A stretch of DNA of 64,000 nucleotides from Advenella sp048381675 (GTDB taxonomy: Bacteria; Pseudomonadota; Gammaproteobacteria; Burkholderiales; Burkholderiaceae_B), in NCBI RefSeq assembly GCF_048381675.1, contig NZ_JBLWIS010000001.1, positions 186,001 to 250,000 of the forward strand, read 5' to 3'. Under the pieces are notes generated by a model. It did not search any database and had not been told where the DNA came from. It was given only the letters and a program-made list of their open reading frames with translations. The translations under genes were made by a program, and so were the position numbers. This document shows positions 17,428-25,943 of the stretch, piece by piece (within the stretch, counting starts at the first letter, position 1; the number at the start of each line of letters is the position of its first letter).

Positions 17428-18603
17428 ATGAAGCTTGCCAAATTAACCTCTTTAAGTATGATGCTTGCCACCGCGTTTGTGGGTACTGCGATGGCGCAAA
17501 ATGTTGTCAATGTCGGCGTGTCCGTTTCCGCCACTGGCCCTGCGGCCTCTTTGGGAATTCCTGAAAAAAACACGGTAGAGGTGATCCCTGCCGAGGTGGA
17601 TGGGGTCAAGGTGAATTATGTTGTTTATGATGATGCAACAGACACCACGCAAGCCGTAAAAAACATGCGCAAGCTGATCAGTGAAAACAATATTGATGTC
17701 ATGATTGGCAGCTCGGCGACTCCGGGTTCTTTGGCCATGGTGGATGTAGCCGCCGAGAACAAAGTACCGGTTATCAGCCTGGCAGGTAATGCCGTGGTGG
17801 TTGAGCCTCAGGAAGGAGCCAAGAAGTGGGCTTTCAAAACGCCTCAAAACGATTTCCTCATGGCACAGGCCCTGGCTGATGCGATGAAAAAGGCCAACGT
17901 CAAAACCCTGGGCGTTATTGGTTTTGCCGATGCATACGGCCAAAGCTGGCTGAATGAAGTGAAAAATGTCCTGAAAGACACTGATATCAAGATTGTTGCC
18001 GAAGAAAGCTATAATCGTCCTGATACCAGCGTGACCGGCCAGGTGCTTAAGTTGCTTGCCACCAAGCCTGATGCTGTGCTGGTAGCGACTGCTGGCACAC
18101 CGGGGGCATTGCCACAACGCGAACTCAAGCAACGTGGCTATAAAGGCCAAATCTATCATACTCACGGTTCTGCCAATAGCGATTTCCTGCGCGTATGCGC
18201 CAAGGCATGTGAGGGACTGGTATTGCCGGTTGGTCCATTGCTGGTGGCCGAACAGTTAAGCGATAGCAATCCACTCAAGACAGAAGGCCTGTCGTATATC
18301 GAAAGCTATGAAAATAAATTCGGCAAGGATTCCGTCAGCGTGTTCGGCGGCCATATGTGGGATGCCGGTGCCCTGATTAATGCGGCTATTCCCAAGGCGC
18401 TTGCCAGTGGAGCCAAGCCTGGTACGGAAGCTTTTCGTGTTGCCATGCGTGATGCCCTTGAAAACACCACCAACGTTAAAGGCGTGCATGGTATTTTCAA
18501 CATGACGCCCGACAACCACACCGGTCTTGATGAACGCTCTCGCGTGCTGGTCAAGGTTGTTGATGGCAAGTGGGTTTATGCCCCCGAGCTGGGTTCTGAA
18601 TAA
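17428..18603 (+). CDS. Branched-chain amino acid ABC transporter binding protein
   Basis: Periplasmic receptor of a Liv-type importer. The ATG at 17428 is chosen over 17350 because it starts a signal peptide (MKLAKLTSLSMMLATAFVGTAMA, cleavage before Gln) and has GGAGA upstream; 391 residues. The mature part follows the peripla_BP_6 fold: VNVGVSVSATGPAASLG, a vestibule region ISENNIDVMIGSSATPGSLA, and GFADAYGQSWLNEV. Several relatives bind compounds other than Leu/Ile/Val, including aromatic acids, so the substrate is open. A strong hairpin separates it from the permease gene. Confidence 0.9.
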   Translation: MKLAKLTSLSMMLATAFVGTAMAQNVVNVGVSVSATGPAASLGIPEKNTVEVIPAEVDGVKVNYVVYDDATDTTQAVKNMRKLISENNIDVMIGSSATPGSLAMVDVAAENKVPVISLAGNAVVVEPQEGAKKWAFKTPQNDFLMAQALADAMKKANVKTLGVIGFADAYGQSWLNEVKNVLKDTDIKIVAEESYNRPDTSVTGQVLKLLATKPDAVLVATAGTPGALPQRELKQRGYKGQIYHTHGSANSDFLRVCAKACEGLVLPVGPLLVAEQLSDSNPLKTEGLSYIESYENKFGKDSVSVFGGHMWDAGALINAAIPKALASGAKPGTEAFRVAMRDALENTTNVKGVHGIFNMTPDNHTGLDERSRVLVKVVDGKWVYAPELGSE

Positions 18604-18634
18604 GCCAGCCCGGCCAGTGCCCTAAACAACCCGG

Positions 18635-18662
18635 TGGCCCGTCCTGACAAACAGGCGGGCCA
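18635..18662 (+). terminator. Intercistronic hairpin between binding protein and permease genes
   Basis: GGCCCG (18636-18641) plus CCTG (18643-18646) pair with CAGG (18652-18655) plus CGGGCC (18656-18661), with one bulged T and a five-base loop. There is no T run, so it is more likely an mRNA-protecting stem or partial attenuator that favours the binding protein than a full terminator. Confidence 0.7.
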
Positions 18663-18722
18663 TTGTGGCAAATGCGCTGGCATGATTATTGTTCAAAATA
18701 TCAAAAAGAGAAAAAGCAGAAG

Positions 18723-19763
18723 ATGGATTGGTCTATTGCCAAAATACTCATGCAGGACGGTTTGGTTACCGGGGTGATTTACGCCCTGATGGCCGTTTCG
18801 TTGGTGCTTGTATTTGTTGTTACCCGCATTATTTTTATTGCGCAAGGTGAGTTCGTTACGTTTGGTGCGCTGACTTTTGCGATTATGGCTGATGGCGGCA
18901 AGCCCGGAACTATTTGGCTGTTGCCCATGTTTGGCGCGGTTTTGTTCCTGAAAGAACTGTATTTTGTCTACAAAGGCAAAGACAGGAAAACCCTGCTGAA
19001 ATCCTTGGGGGTTTTTATCATCTACCCGCTGTTTTTACTGTGGGCGGTGCCGGTTGTTCTGGCAACCGATCCCTCGTTATGGGTCAAGGCTTTTCTCACT
19101 CTGCTTTTGGTGGTGCCATTGGGCCCCATGCTTTATCGCATTGCCTATGAGCCGGTTGCCGAGCATTCGGTACTTACCCTGTTGATTGTATCGATTGCCG
19201 TGCATTATGCGCTGGTAGGCCTGGGGCTGGTGTTTTTTGGCGCCGAAGGTTGGCTGGTTTCCGAGCCTTTCTTTGACGGTTCGGTTGACATCGCCTCTTT
19301 GACCTGGTCATACCAAAGCCTGTTTGTTATTGGCATGACGGTGGCTATTATTGCCGCCCTGTGGTTGTTTTTTGGCAAAACCCTGTATGGCCGGGCCTTG
19401 CGTGCAACCGCTGTTAACCGCCGGGGTGCCCGTCTGGTCGGCATCGGCACTTCAATGTCGGGTCACCTTACTTTCTTTCTAACCGCGCTGGTCGGGGTGT
19501 TGTCTGGCATCATGATTGTGTCATTCATTACCATTACCTACGAAACTGGTTTCATGATTGGCCTTAAAGGTTTTGTGGGGGCCATTATTGGTGGCCTGGT
19601 CAGTTATCCGTTGGCGGCTTTTGGTGCCATCGGTATTGGTCTCATCGAGGCATTCACTACATTCTGGGCAAGTGATTACAAAGAGGTTATTGTCTTTGGT
19701 ATTGTTATTCCTGTTCTGCTGTTACGCGCCCTTTTAGTCAAGCACGAAGAGGATGAAGAATAA
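18723..19763 (+). CDS. livH: LivH-type permease of the branched-chain amino acid transporter
   Basis: First membrane subunit of the Liv-type importer. The start at 18723 begins MDWSIAKILMQDGLVTGVIYALMA, the usual LivH opening; the longer frame upstream has no support. 346 residues, longer than the roughly 300 of E. coli LivH: the extra length is an insertion around residues 65-120 with two hydrophobic stretches and a basic KGKDRKTLLKSL loop. Later segments GRALRATAVNRRGARLVGI and GFVGAIIGGLVSYPLAAFGA carry the EAA-like loop and C-terminal helices. Confidence 0.93.
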   Translation: MDWSIAKILMQDGLVTGVIYALMAVSLVLVFVVTRIIFIAQGEFVTFGALTFAIMADGGKPGTIWLLPMFGAVLFLKELYFVYKGKDRKTLLKSLGVFIIYPLFLLWAVPVVLATDPSLWVKAFLTLLLVVPLGPMLYRIAYEPVAEHSVLTLLIVSIAVHYALVGLGLVFFGAEGWLVSEPFFDGSVDIASLTWSYQSLFVIGMTVAIIAALWLFFGKTLYGRALRATAVNRRGARLVGIGTSMSGHLTFFLTALVGVLSGIMIVSFITITYETGFMIGLKGFVGAIIGGLVSYPLAAFGAIGIGLIEAFTTFWASDYKEVIVFGIVIPVLLLRALLVKHEEDEE

Positions 19764-21591
19764 TAAAATGAAACGTTTATTTCTAGCACTTTTTGTCATT
19801 TTTCTGGTGGTCTTGCCGGTTTTCCCGGGTACGCCCGAGTTCTGGATTAACCAGATGAACTCTATTGGTATTGCCAGCCTGGTTGTATTGGGACTGGTGG
19901 TACTTACCGGCGTGGGTGGGCTGACTTCCTTTGGTCAGGCTGCGTTTGTCGGGATTGGCGCTTACGCAACTGCCTATCTGTCAACCACGGCGGGGTATTC
20001 TCCGTGGGTGGGTTTGTTGGCGGCCCTGGTCTTAACGTTCATCGTGTCATATATCCTGGGCCAAATCACCTTAAGCCTGTCAGGGCATTACTTACCGCTT
20101 AGCACGATTGCGGTTTGCCTGGTTTTTTATTATCTGTATGGCAACCTGGGTTTTCTGGGGCGTCACGATGGTATTCCCGGTATTCCGCCTATTGAAATCT
20201 TCGGTTTTTCCCTGCTCAAGGCCAAACATATTTATTTCCTGATCTGGGCGTGTGTGCTGTTGGCTGTCTGGTTCAGCATAAACCTGCTCGATTCCCGTCC
20301 TGGACGGGCCATCCGTTCGTTAAAAAGCGGGGCGGGCATGGCCGAATCATTTGGCGTGCATACCAAATACTATAAAGTCGTGGCTTTTGTGTACGCAGGG
20401 GTGCTGGCCGGGCTGGCTGGCTGGCTTTACGCCCACGAGCAGCGTGCGGTAAGCCCCAGCACGTTTGGTATCAATTACGGCATTGAATATTTGTTCATGG
20501 CGGTTATTGGCGGTTCAGCCAGTATCTGGGGGGCGGTTTTTGGTTCCACGCTTATCCTGACCATGAAAGACCAAATCCAGGATATCGTTCCGCTGCTGTT
20601 AAATACCTCGGCCAACTTTGAAATGGTGGTGTTTGGTATCTTGATGGTGTTGATCTTGCACCATGCCCGTGAAGGCCTCTGGCCCATATTGGTTAATTTT
20701 GTTGGCAAACTTACCGGAAAGCAGCTGGTTAAGCCCAAACCGGTACCCGAGGCTTCTTCATCCTTGCCCCGGCGCAGCAGGCCGGAACATGGTGAAATCA
20801 TTCTGGAAGTTGACCGTATCCGCAAAGAGTTTGGCGGACTGGTGGCTGTCAACGATATCAGCTTCAAGATCCAGGCAGGGCAAATCATGGGCCTTATCGG
20901 CCCCAATGGTGCCGGCAAAAGCACAACCTTCAACCTGATTACCGGAGTGCATTCGCTAACCAGTGGTTCGGTGCGCTTTATGGGGCAGGAAATCGGTTCT
21001 CTGTCATCACGCAAAATTGCCGCACTGGGTGTGGGCCGTACTTTTCAGCATGTGCAGTTGCTGCCTACCATGAGCGTTCTTGAAAACGTTGCCCTGGGTG
21101 CGCATCTGCGGGCCAAGACCGGTATTGTGCAAAGCCTGTTGCACCTTGAGCGTGATAGCGAAGCGCAAATGCTGCAAGAAGCCAAGAAACAGCTCGAGCG
21201 GGTCGGACTGGGTGATTACCTGCACGAGCAGGCAGGCAACCTGTCTTTGGGCCAGCAACGGATTGTGGAAATTGCCCGTGCGCTTGCGCTTGATCCAACC
21301 CTGTTGCTGCTTGATGAGCCTGCGGCCGGTTTGCGCTACAAGGAAAAGCAGGAGCTGGCCAGTGTGTTGTCCGGCTTGCGTGATGAAGGCATGAGCATTT
21401 TGCTGGTGGAACACGATATGGATTTTGTGATGCGCCTTACCAATCATTTGGTGGTCATGGACTTTGGGACCCGAATTGCGGAGGGCACCCCTGAGCAGAT
21501 TCAGGTTAATCCGGTTGTGCTGGAAGCCTATTTGGGCGGTGTAGATGACGATCTGGGTATTTCCATTGACGCAAAGGGTGCAAAGGCATGA
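19753..21591 (+). CDS. livMG: Fused LivM permease and LivG ATPase
   Basis: One 612-residue protein carrying the second membrane subunit and the first ATPase. Residues 1-310 form a LivM-like permease with about nine hydrophobic segments (GLTSFGQAAFVGIGAYATAY, GHYLPLSTIAV, GLAGWLYAHEQRAVSPSTFG). A Lys/Pro/Ser-rich linker (about 320-340) joins an ABC domain with Walker A GPNGAGKST (382-390), signature LSLGQQR and Walker B LLLLDEPAAGL. The start may be ATG 19753, overlapping livH by 11 bases, or ATG 19768 just after its stop. It overlaps livF by four bases. Confidence 0.95.
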   Translation: MKNNKMKRLFLALFVIFLVVLPVFPGTPEFWINQMNSIGIASLVVLGLVVLTGVGGLTSFGQAAFVGIGAYATAYLSTTAGYSPWVGLLAALVLTFIVSYILGQITLSLSGHYLPLSTIAVCLVFYYLYGNLGFLGRHDGIPGIPPIEIFGFSLLKAKHIYFLIWACVLLAVWFSINLLDSRPGRAIRSLKSGAGMAESFGVHTKYYKVVAFVYAGVLAGLAGWLYAHEQRAVSPSTFGINYGIEYLFMAVIGGSASIWGAVFGSTLILTMKDQIQDIVPLLLNTSANFEMVVFGILMVLILHHAREGLWPILVNFVGKLTGKQLVKPKPVPEASSSLPRRSRPEHGEIILEVDRIRKEFGGLVAVNDISFKIQAGQIMGLIGPNGAGKSTTFNLITGVHSLTSGSVRFMGQEIGSLSSRKIAALGVGRTFQHVQLLPTMSVLENVALGAHLRAKTGIVQSLLHLERDSEAQMLQEAKKQLERVGLGDYLHEQAGNLSLGQQRIVEIARALALDPTLLLLDEPAAGLRYKEKQELASVLSGLRDEGMSILLVEHDMDFVMRLTNHLVVMDFGTRIAEGTPEQIQVNPVVLEAYLGGVDDDLGISIDAKGAKA

Positions 21592-22334
21592 GTATCTTAC
21601 TGGAAACAAAAAACCTGTGTGCACAGTATGGCAAGGTGCTGGCTGTGCAAAATATCAACCTTACTGTTAAGAGTGGCCAGGTGGTCACGGTTATTGGTGC
21701 CAATGGGGCGGGTAAATCAACCTTGCTCAATTCCATCATGGGCGCTTTGCCGGTTCCGGGTTCGGCCCATGGTGAAGTTGTTTACCAGGGGCAGGATGTC
21801 AGTCGCCTGATTGTTGAAGACCGGGTGGCCAATGGCCTGTGCCTGGTCCCTGAAAAACGCGAGCTGTTTTCCAGCATGCCGGTAGAGGATAATCTGTTGT
21901 TGGGTGGTTTTCGCCGTTATCGTGCCCGTGAGAAAAACTGGAAAAACACGCTGGATGAAGTCTACGAGCTGTTTCCACGCCTGAAAGAGCGACGCATGCA
22001 AAATGCCGGGACCTTGTCGGGCGGAGAGCGGCAGATGCTGGCGGTAGGCCGTGCCTTGATGGGCAAACCTAAGGTGCTAATGCTGGATGAGCCCAGCCTG
22101 GGTCTTGCTCCCTTGGTGGTGCGTGAGGTTTTTCATATTATCCTGCGCCTTCGTGAAAGCGGTGTATCTATTTTGCTGGTAGAGCAAAATGCCCGTGCCG
22201 CTTTGCAGGTAGCCGATTACGGTTATGTGCTTGAAATGGGTGAAGTCCGTCTGGAAGGCAAGGCTTCAGAGCTGGCCCATAACCCCCGGGTTATTGAAAG
22301 TTACCTGGGTTTTGGCAAGCAGGACAAGGAATAA
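21588..22334 (+). CDS. livF: LivF-type ATPase of the branched-chain amino acid transporter
   Basis: Second ATP-binding subunit, 248 residues. Walker A GANGAGKSTLL (about 38), LVPEKRELFSSMPVEDNL, signature LSGGERQMLAVGRALM and Walker B VLMLDEPSLGLAP are all intact. The ATG overlaps the stop of the LivMG gene (ATGA), indicating coupled translation. It ends 15 bp before the convergent nth gene. Confidence 0.95.
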   Translation: MSILLETKNLCAQYGKVLAVQNINLTVKSGQVVTVIGANGAGKSTLLNSIMGALPVPGSAHGEVVYQGQDVSRLIVEDRVANGLCLVPEKRELFSSMPVEDNLLLGGFRRYRAREKNWKNTLDEVYELFPRLKERRMQNAGTLSGGERQMLAVGRALMGKPKVLMLDEPSLGLAPLVVREVFHIILRLRESGVSILLVEQNARAALQVADYGYVLEMGEVRLEGKASELAHNPRVIESYLGFGKQDKE

Positions 22335-22348
22335 TTGTTCAGGGCGTT

Positions 22349-22996
22349 TCAGGACGCCTTGGTTTTATCCTTGTAATCGCAAATGTCCGCAATGTCACAT
22401 TGCGGACATTTTGGTTTTCGGGCCAGGCATACATAGCGGCCATGCAATATCAGCCAGTGATGTGCATCAAGCAAATATTCCTTGGGTACCAGCCGTAGCA
22501 GTTTTTTTTCCACTTCCAGCACATTCTTGCCCGGTGCAATGCCGGTGCGGTTTGATACCCGGAATATATGGGTATCAACCGCCATGGCAGGCTGGCCGAA
22601 AGCGGTGTTAAGCACCACGTTTGCGGTTTTTCGGCCGACGCCGGGCAGGGCTTCGAGCGCCTCACGGTTGTCGGGTACCTGGCCCTTATATTGGGTCTGC
22701 AGGATTTCGCAGGTTGCGAGGGCGTTTTTAGCCTTGGTTTTGTACAGGCCAATGGTGCGGATGGCTTCGGTAAATTTTTCCAGTCCCATATCCAGGATGT
22801 CCTGAGGGGTTTTGCAAGTGTCAAAAAACTTGCGGGTGGCAATGTTTACCGCTTTATCGGTGGCTTGTGCCGACAATAGCACCGCAATCAGCAATTGAAA
22901 ATTGTTTTCGTATTCCAGTTCGGTGGTGGGCTTGGGATTGGCTGCCTTGAAACGGGCAAAAATCTCTTTTCTTTTTTCGGCGTTCATGGTTTTCAA
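22349..22996 (-). CDS. nth: Endonuclease III
   Basis: DNA glycosylase/AP lyase for oxidised pyrimidines. Helix-hairpin-helix LPGVGRKTANVVLN supplies catalytic Lys123, and Asp141 lies in AVDTHIFRVSNR. Four cysteines (190, 197, 200, 206; spacing 6-2-5) bind the [4Fe-4S] cluster. 215 residues, family length. It follows the rnfB-like gene by three bases. The DNA over the Fe-S codons is a 13-bp inverted repeat (22381-22411). Confidence 0.97.
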   Translation of the reverse strand: MKTMNAEKRKEIFARFKAANPKPTTELEYENNFQLLIAVLLSAQATDKAVNIATRKFFDTCKTPQDILDMGLEKFTEAIRTIGLYKTKAKNALATCEILQTQYKGQVPDNREALEALPGVGRKTANVVLNTAFGQPAMAVDTHIFRVSNRTGIAPGKNVLEVEKKLLRLVPKEYLLDAHHWLILHGRYVCLARKPKCPQCDIADICDYKDKTKAS

Positions 22997-22999
22997 AGG

Positions 23000-23680
23000 C
23001 TAGGCTTTTTTCACGCTTTGCAGGCGTCGTTCGCGGGCCCGCTGCAACGCCAGGGCAATGGCTTCTTTCTTGAGTTGTTCAGCGGTTTTTTCATTGGTCG
23101 GTGCCTGGACAGGTTCAGGCAGGCTGGCCAACGCTTCTGAGTGGGTGGCGGTTTGAATCGAGTGCTGGTTAAGGCGGGCCTCTTCCTGCAGGCTTTGCCT
23201 GTGCAGGCGTTCGGCACGTCGCTCATGGCGATCGCGGGCGGCATTGGCATCTTCAATTGTCCAGGAGCGGTTGGCATTAACCATGCTGATGCAATCAACC
23301 GGACAGGGGGCAACGCATAAATCGCAACCCGTGCATAATTGCGGGTCTACCGTATGCATGAATTTGTTGGCGCCAATAATGGCATCAACCGGACAGGCCC
23401 GAATACACAGCGTACAGCCAATACAGTGGGCTTCATCTATCACCGCCACTTGCAAGGGGGTTTCAGTGCCACATTCGGGGTCTAGCGGCAATACGGGTAC
23501 CTGTAACAGATCGGCCAGTTGCTGAATGCCCTGGGTGCCACCAGGCGGGCAGCGGTTGATATTGGCCTCTTGTTGAACCAGTGCCTGTGCATAAGGTTTG
23601 CAGCCATCGTAGCCGCATTTGGTGCACTGGGTTTGCGGCAGGATGGCATCAATTTTTTGAAGTAGGGATTTGCTTGTCAT
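23000..23680 (-). CDS. rnfB: RnfB-like ferredoxin, soluble form
   Basis: Iron-sulfur protein of 226 residues. The N-terminal CTKCGYDGCKPYA...NRCPPGG is the Fe-S motif of RnfB, and two [4Fe-4S] motifs follow (CIGCTLCIRACPVDAI and CTGCDLCVAPCPVDCI). The usual N-terminal membrane helix is absent, so it should be cytosolic. The C-terminal 70 residues are charged and low in complexity. None of rnfA, C, D, G or E is nearby, but nth follows, as it does at the end of the E. coli rsx/rnf cluster. Its electron partner is unknown. Confidence 0.85.
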   Translation of the reverse strand: MTSKSLLQKIDAILPQTQCTKCGYDGCKPYAQALVQQEANINRCPPGGTQGIQQLADLLQVPVLPLDPECGTETPLQVAVIDEAHCIGCTLCIRACPVDAIIGANKFMHTVDPQLCTGCDLCVAPCPVDCISMVNANRSWTIEDANAARDRHERRAERLHRQSLQEEARLNQHSIQTATHSEALASLPEPVQAPTNEKTAEQLKKEAIALALQRARERRLQSVKKA

Positions 23681-23684
23681 AGGT

Positions 23685-23718
23685 AAAAATAAAAAAGGCC
23701 TGTTGCTTGAACAGGCCT
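23685..23718 (-). terminator. Terminator after phaZ
   Basis: AGGCCTGTT (23696-23704) pairs perfectly with AACAGGCCT (23710-23718) across a five-base loop; on the minus strand a T-rich run follows (A-rich 23685-23695). It lies just past the phaZ stop and just before rnfB. Confidence 0.85.
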
Positions 23719-23736
23719 CTTCATTTTAACCGGAAT

Positions 23737-24969
23737 TCAGTCCCGGTCGACGTTATTGATGAATTCTTTCACTTCAGGAAAAATTCTGGTACGCCATTTG
23801 GTGCCTGAAAAAATACCGTAGTGCCCACAGCCAGGTGCCTGCAGGTGGTATTTGTCGGCTTTGGGTATATTGCCGCACAGTTCATGAGCCACGCGGGTTT
23901 GCCCATGGCCGGTAATGTCGTCCAGTTCACCCTCAACGGTCATGAGCCTGACATTGCGGATGTGGTCGGGATCTACCCTTACGCCACGAACATCCCAAAG
24001 ACCACGCGGTAGCAAGTGCTCCTGGAAAACGACCCGAATGGTATCCAGATAGTATTCAGCCGGCATATCCAGCACCGCATTGTATTCGTCGTAGAATTTG
24101 CGGTGGCTATTGGCTTCCATCTCGTTGCCTTTCATGAGGTTAAGATAGTAGTCGTAGTGGGATTGCATGTGCTTGTCGGGGTTCATGGAAACAAAACCGG
24201 CGTGCTGTAAAAAGCCCGGATACACCTTGCGACCTACGCCCGGATAACGGGAAGGCACAATATGAATCAATTGGTTTTCAAACCATGAGTAGGGCTTGGT
24301 GCTGGCCAGGCCGTTAACTTCCGTGGGTGAGTAGCGCGTATCCAGTGGTCCGCCCATCATGATCATACTTTTGGGCATAACGGCTTCATTGTTGCCAGCC
24401 ATTAAGGAAATGGCGGCAAGTACCGGCACTGTGGGCTGGCAGACTGACATGACGTGCACGTCTGGTCCGAGACTGCGGATGAATGCCTGGACATACTCCA
24501 CATAATCATCAAGATGGAAGGGGCCTTCAGCCATGGAAATCATGCGGGCATCAATCCAGTCGGTCACATAGACATCGAACGCGCTTAGCATGGTGCGTAC
24601 CGTATCGCGCAACAAGGTGGCATGGTGCCCTGACAGCGGAGCGACAATCAATACCTTCGGACAGGGTTCCGTATTCGGTTCAAGCTCACGGACAAAGTGA
24701 ACCAGATTGCAAAAAGGCTTGCTTTGTGCAATTTCAGTATGAACCGCTACTTCACGGTCTTCGATAATGACAGAATTGATGTCCCATCCGGGTTTTTCAT
24801 AATCCTTGCCCAAGCGGTGTATCAGTTCAAGGCCGGCCGATATCTGCTTTGAATTGGGAATATAAGAGTAAGGGCTGTAAGGATTGGAAAACAGTTGAGA
24901 ACCTATGTTCGTGAAAGCCGAAATAGGCGCCAGTATGGAGCGGGTCAATTCATGAAATTGGTACAGCAT
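23737..24969 (-). CDS. phaZ: Intracellular polyhydroxybutyrate depolymerase
   Basis: Mobilises stored polyhydroxybutyrate granules. The 410-residue protein matches the PhaZ1 type of Cupriavidus: no signal peptide, MLYQFHELTRSILAP start, and the catalytic nucleophile is a cysteine (Cys177 in VMSVCQPTVPV) where most alpha/beta hydrolases have serine. The acid is probably in VEGELDDITG and the histidine in PGCGHYGIFSG (about 385). It is a single-gene unit with its own terminator. No PHB synthase is in this window. Confidence 0.94.
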   Translation of the reverse strand: MLYQFHELTRSILAPISAFTNIGSQLFSNPYSPYSYIPNSKQISAGLELIHRLGKDYEKPGWDINSVIIEDREVAVHTEIAQSKPFCNLVHFVRELEPNTEPCPKVLIVAPLSGHHATLLRDTVRTMLSAFDVYVTDWIDARMISMAEGPFHLDDYVEYVQAFIRSLGPDVHVMSVCQPTVPVLAAISLMAGNNEAVMPKSMIMMGGPLDTRYSPTEVNGLASTKPYSWFENQLIHIVPSRYPGVGRKVYPGFLQHAGFVSMNPDKHMQSHYDYYLNLMKGNEMEANSHRKFYDEYNAVLDMPAEYYLDTIRVVFQEHLLPRGLWDVRGVRVDPDHIRNVRLMTVEGELDDITGHGQTRVAHELCGNIPKADKYHLQAPGCGHYGIFSGTKWRTRIFPEVKEFINNVDRD

Positions 24970-25000
24970 AATCTCACTTCCTTGTTGTTGTTTTGCACAA

Positions 25001-25040
25001 AAATTACTGGTGCACGCTTAAAGTCTAGCACCAGTAATTT
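25001..25040 (-). terminator. Likely terminator after fpr
   Basis: AAATTACTGGTGC (25001-25013) and GCACCAGTAATTT (25028-25040) are a perfect 13-bp inverted repeat with a 14-base loop. On the minus strand the stem ends in five T residues. It is 110 bp past the fpr stop, and the 11-mer ACCAGTAATTT recurs at 25152. Confidence 0.6.
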
Positions 25041-25149
25041 GGATATAACATCAGGTAATGTGAATTTTCTCTTAAAACAGACAAAAGTTAGGGAAATTAC
25101 TATTTTGTTACTATTCATAAATGGGTTGATAGCAACAAAAAATGAATTA

Positions 25150-25920
25150 TTACCAGTAATTTTCAACGGCAAGATTGCCCGGAATGCCACGTCTTCCCGC
25201 TGCAAAACCTTTTTCGGCCAGTATTTTTCTGGCTTCGGACAGCATGTCGGGATTGCCGCACAGCATGATTCTTGATGTTTCCGGATCCAGTTTCAGACCA
25301 CTTAACTGTTCAAGTTTTCCATTGCTGATAAGGTTGGTCAGGCGTTCCTGCGGGTGGTTTTTATATGCCTCCCGCGTAGGCAGTGGCAGGTAAACAAAAC
25401 GCTCGCCAAACTGTTGTTGCCATTTGAGAATTTCTTTCTGGTAAGTCAGCTCTTCGCAGGTACGAACGCCATGGGCCAGGATGATTTTGTCAAAACGGGC
25501 CCAGGTGGCCGGGGTGTTGAGTATGGAGATATAAGCCGAGAGGCCAGTGCCTGTAGCGAGCAGCCACAAGTCGCCACCTTGCGGGAAACGGTCTATGGTC
25601 AGGAAACCGAAGGCGGTCTTGTCGATATAAACCGGATCACCGGTTTTAAGGCCGGCCAGTCGTGGGCTGAACTCTCCTTCAGGAACCACAATGGAATAAA
25701 AAGACAGAAAATCATCCTCCGGGGTGCTGACCATGGAATAGGCACGCCAGATAGAGGGCTCTGCAGCGGGATCATCGCTGGCGGGCAGTCCAAGTCGGGC
25801 AAACTGTCCCGGTTCAAACTGGAAGGCACTATCACGGGTGGTGGTAATCGAAAACAGTTTGCCGGGAACCCATTCAGTGATGCCGGTTACTGTTTCACGG
25901 GTATATTTCTGGTCAGTCAT
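25150..25920 (-). CDS. fpr: Ferredoxin-NADP reductase
   Basis: Flavoprotein (256 residues) that moves electrons between NADPH and ferredoxin or flavodoxin. FAD-binding residues lie in RAYSMVSTPEDDFLSFY (RxYS type, about 58); the NADP domain starts near LWLLATGTGLSAYISIL, followed by GVRTCEELTYQ and MLCGNPDMLSE. The end FAAGRRGIPGNLAVENYW has the aromatic C-terminal residue of the bacterial Fpr subclass. It starts 23 bp after fdxA, so the two form an electron-transfer operon. Confidence 0.95.
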   Translation of the reverse strand: MTDQKYTRETVTGITEWVPGKLFSITTTRDSAFQFEPGQFARLGLPASDDPAAEPSIWRAYSMVSTPEDDFLSFYSIVVPEGEFSPRLAGLKTGDPVYIDKTAFGFLTIDRFPQGGDLWLLATGTGLSAYISILNTPATWARFDKIILAHGVRTCEELTYQKEILKWQQQFGERFVYLPLPTREAYKNHPQERLTNLISNGKLEQLSGLKLDPETSRIMLCGNPDMLSEARKILAEKGFAAGRRGIPGNLAVENYW

Positions 25921-25943
25921 ATTTTCCTGTTTTGTTCAGTCAG

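Noticed and set aside
22340..22362. Terminator between livF and nth
   Set aside because: A short imperfect stem overlaps the nth coding end and has only a weak T run.
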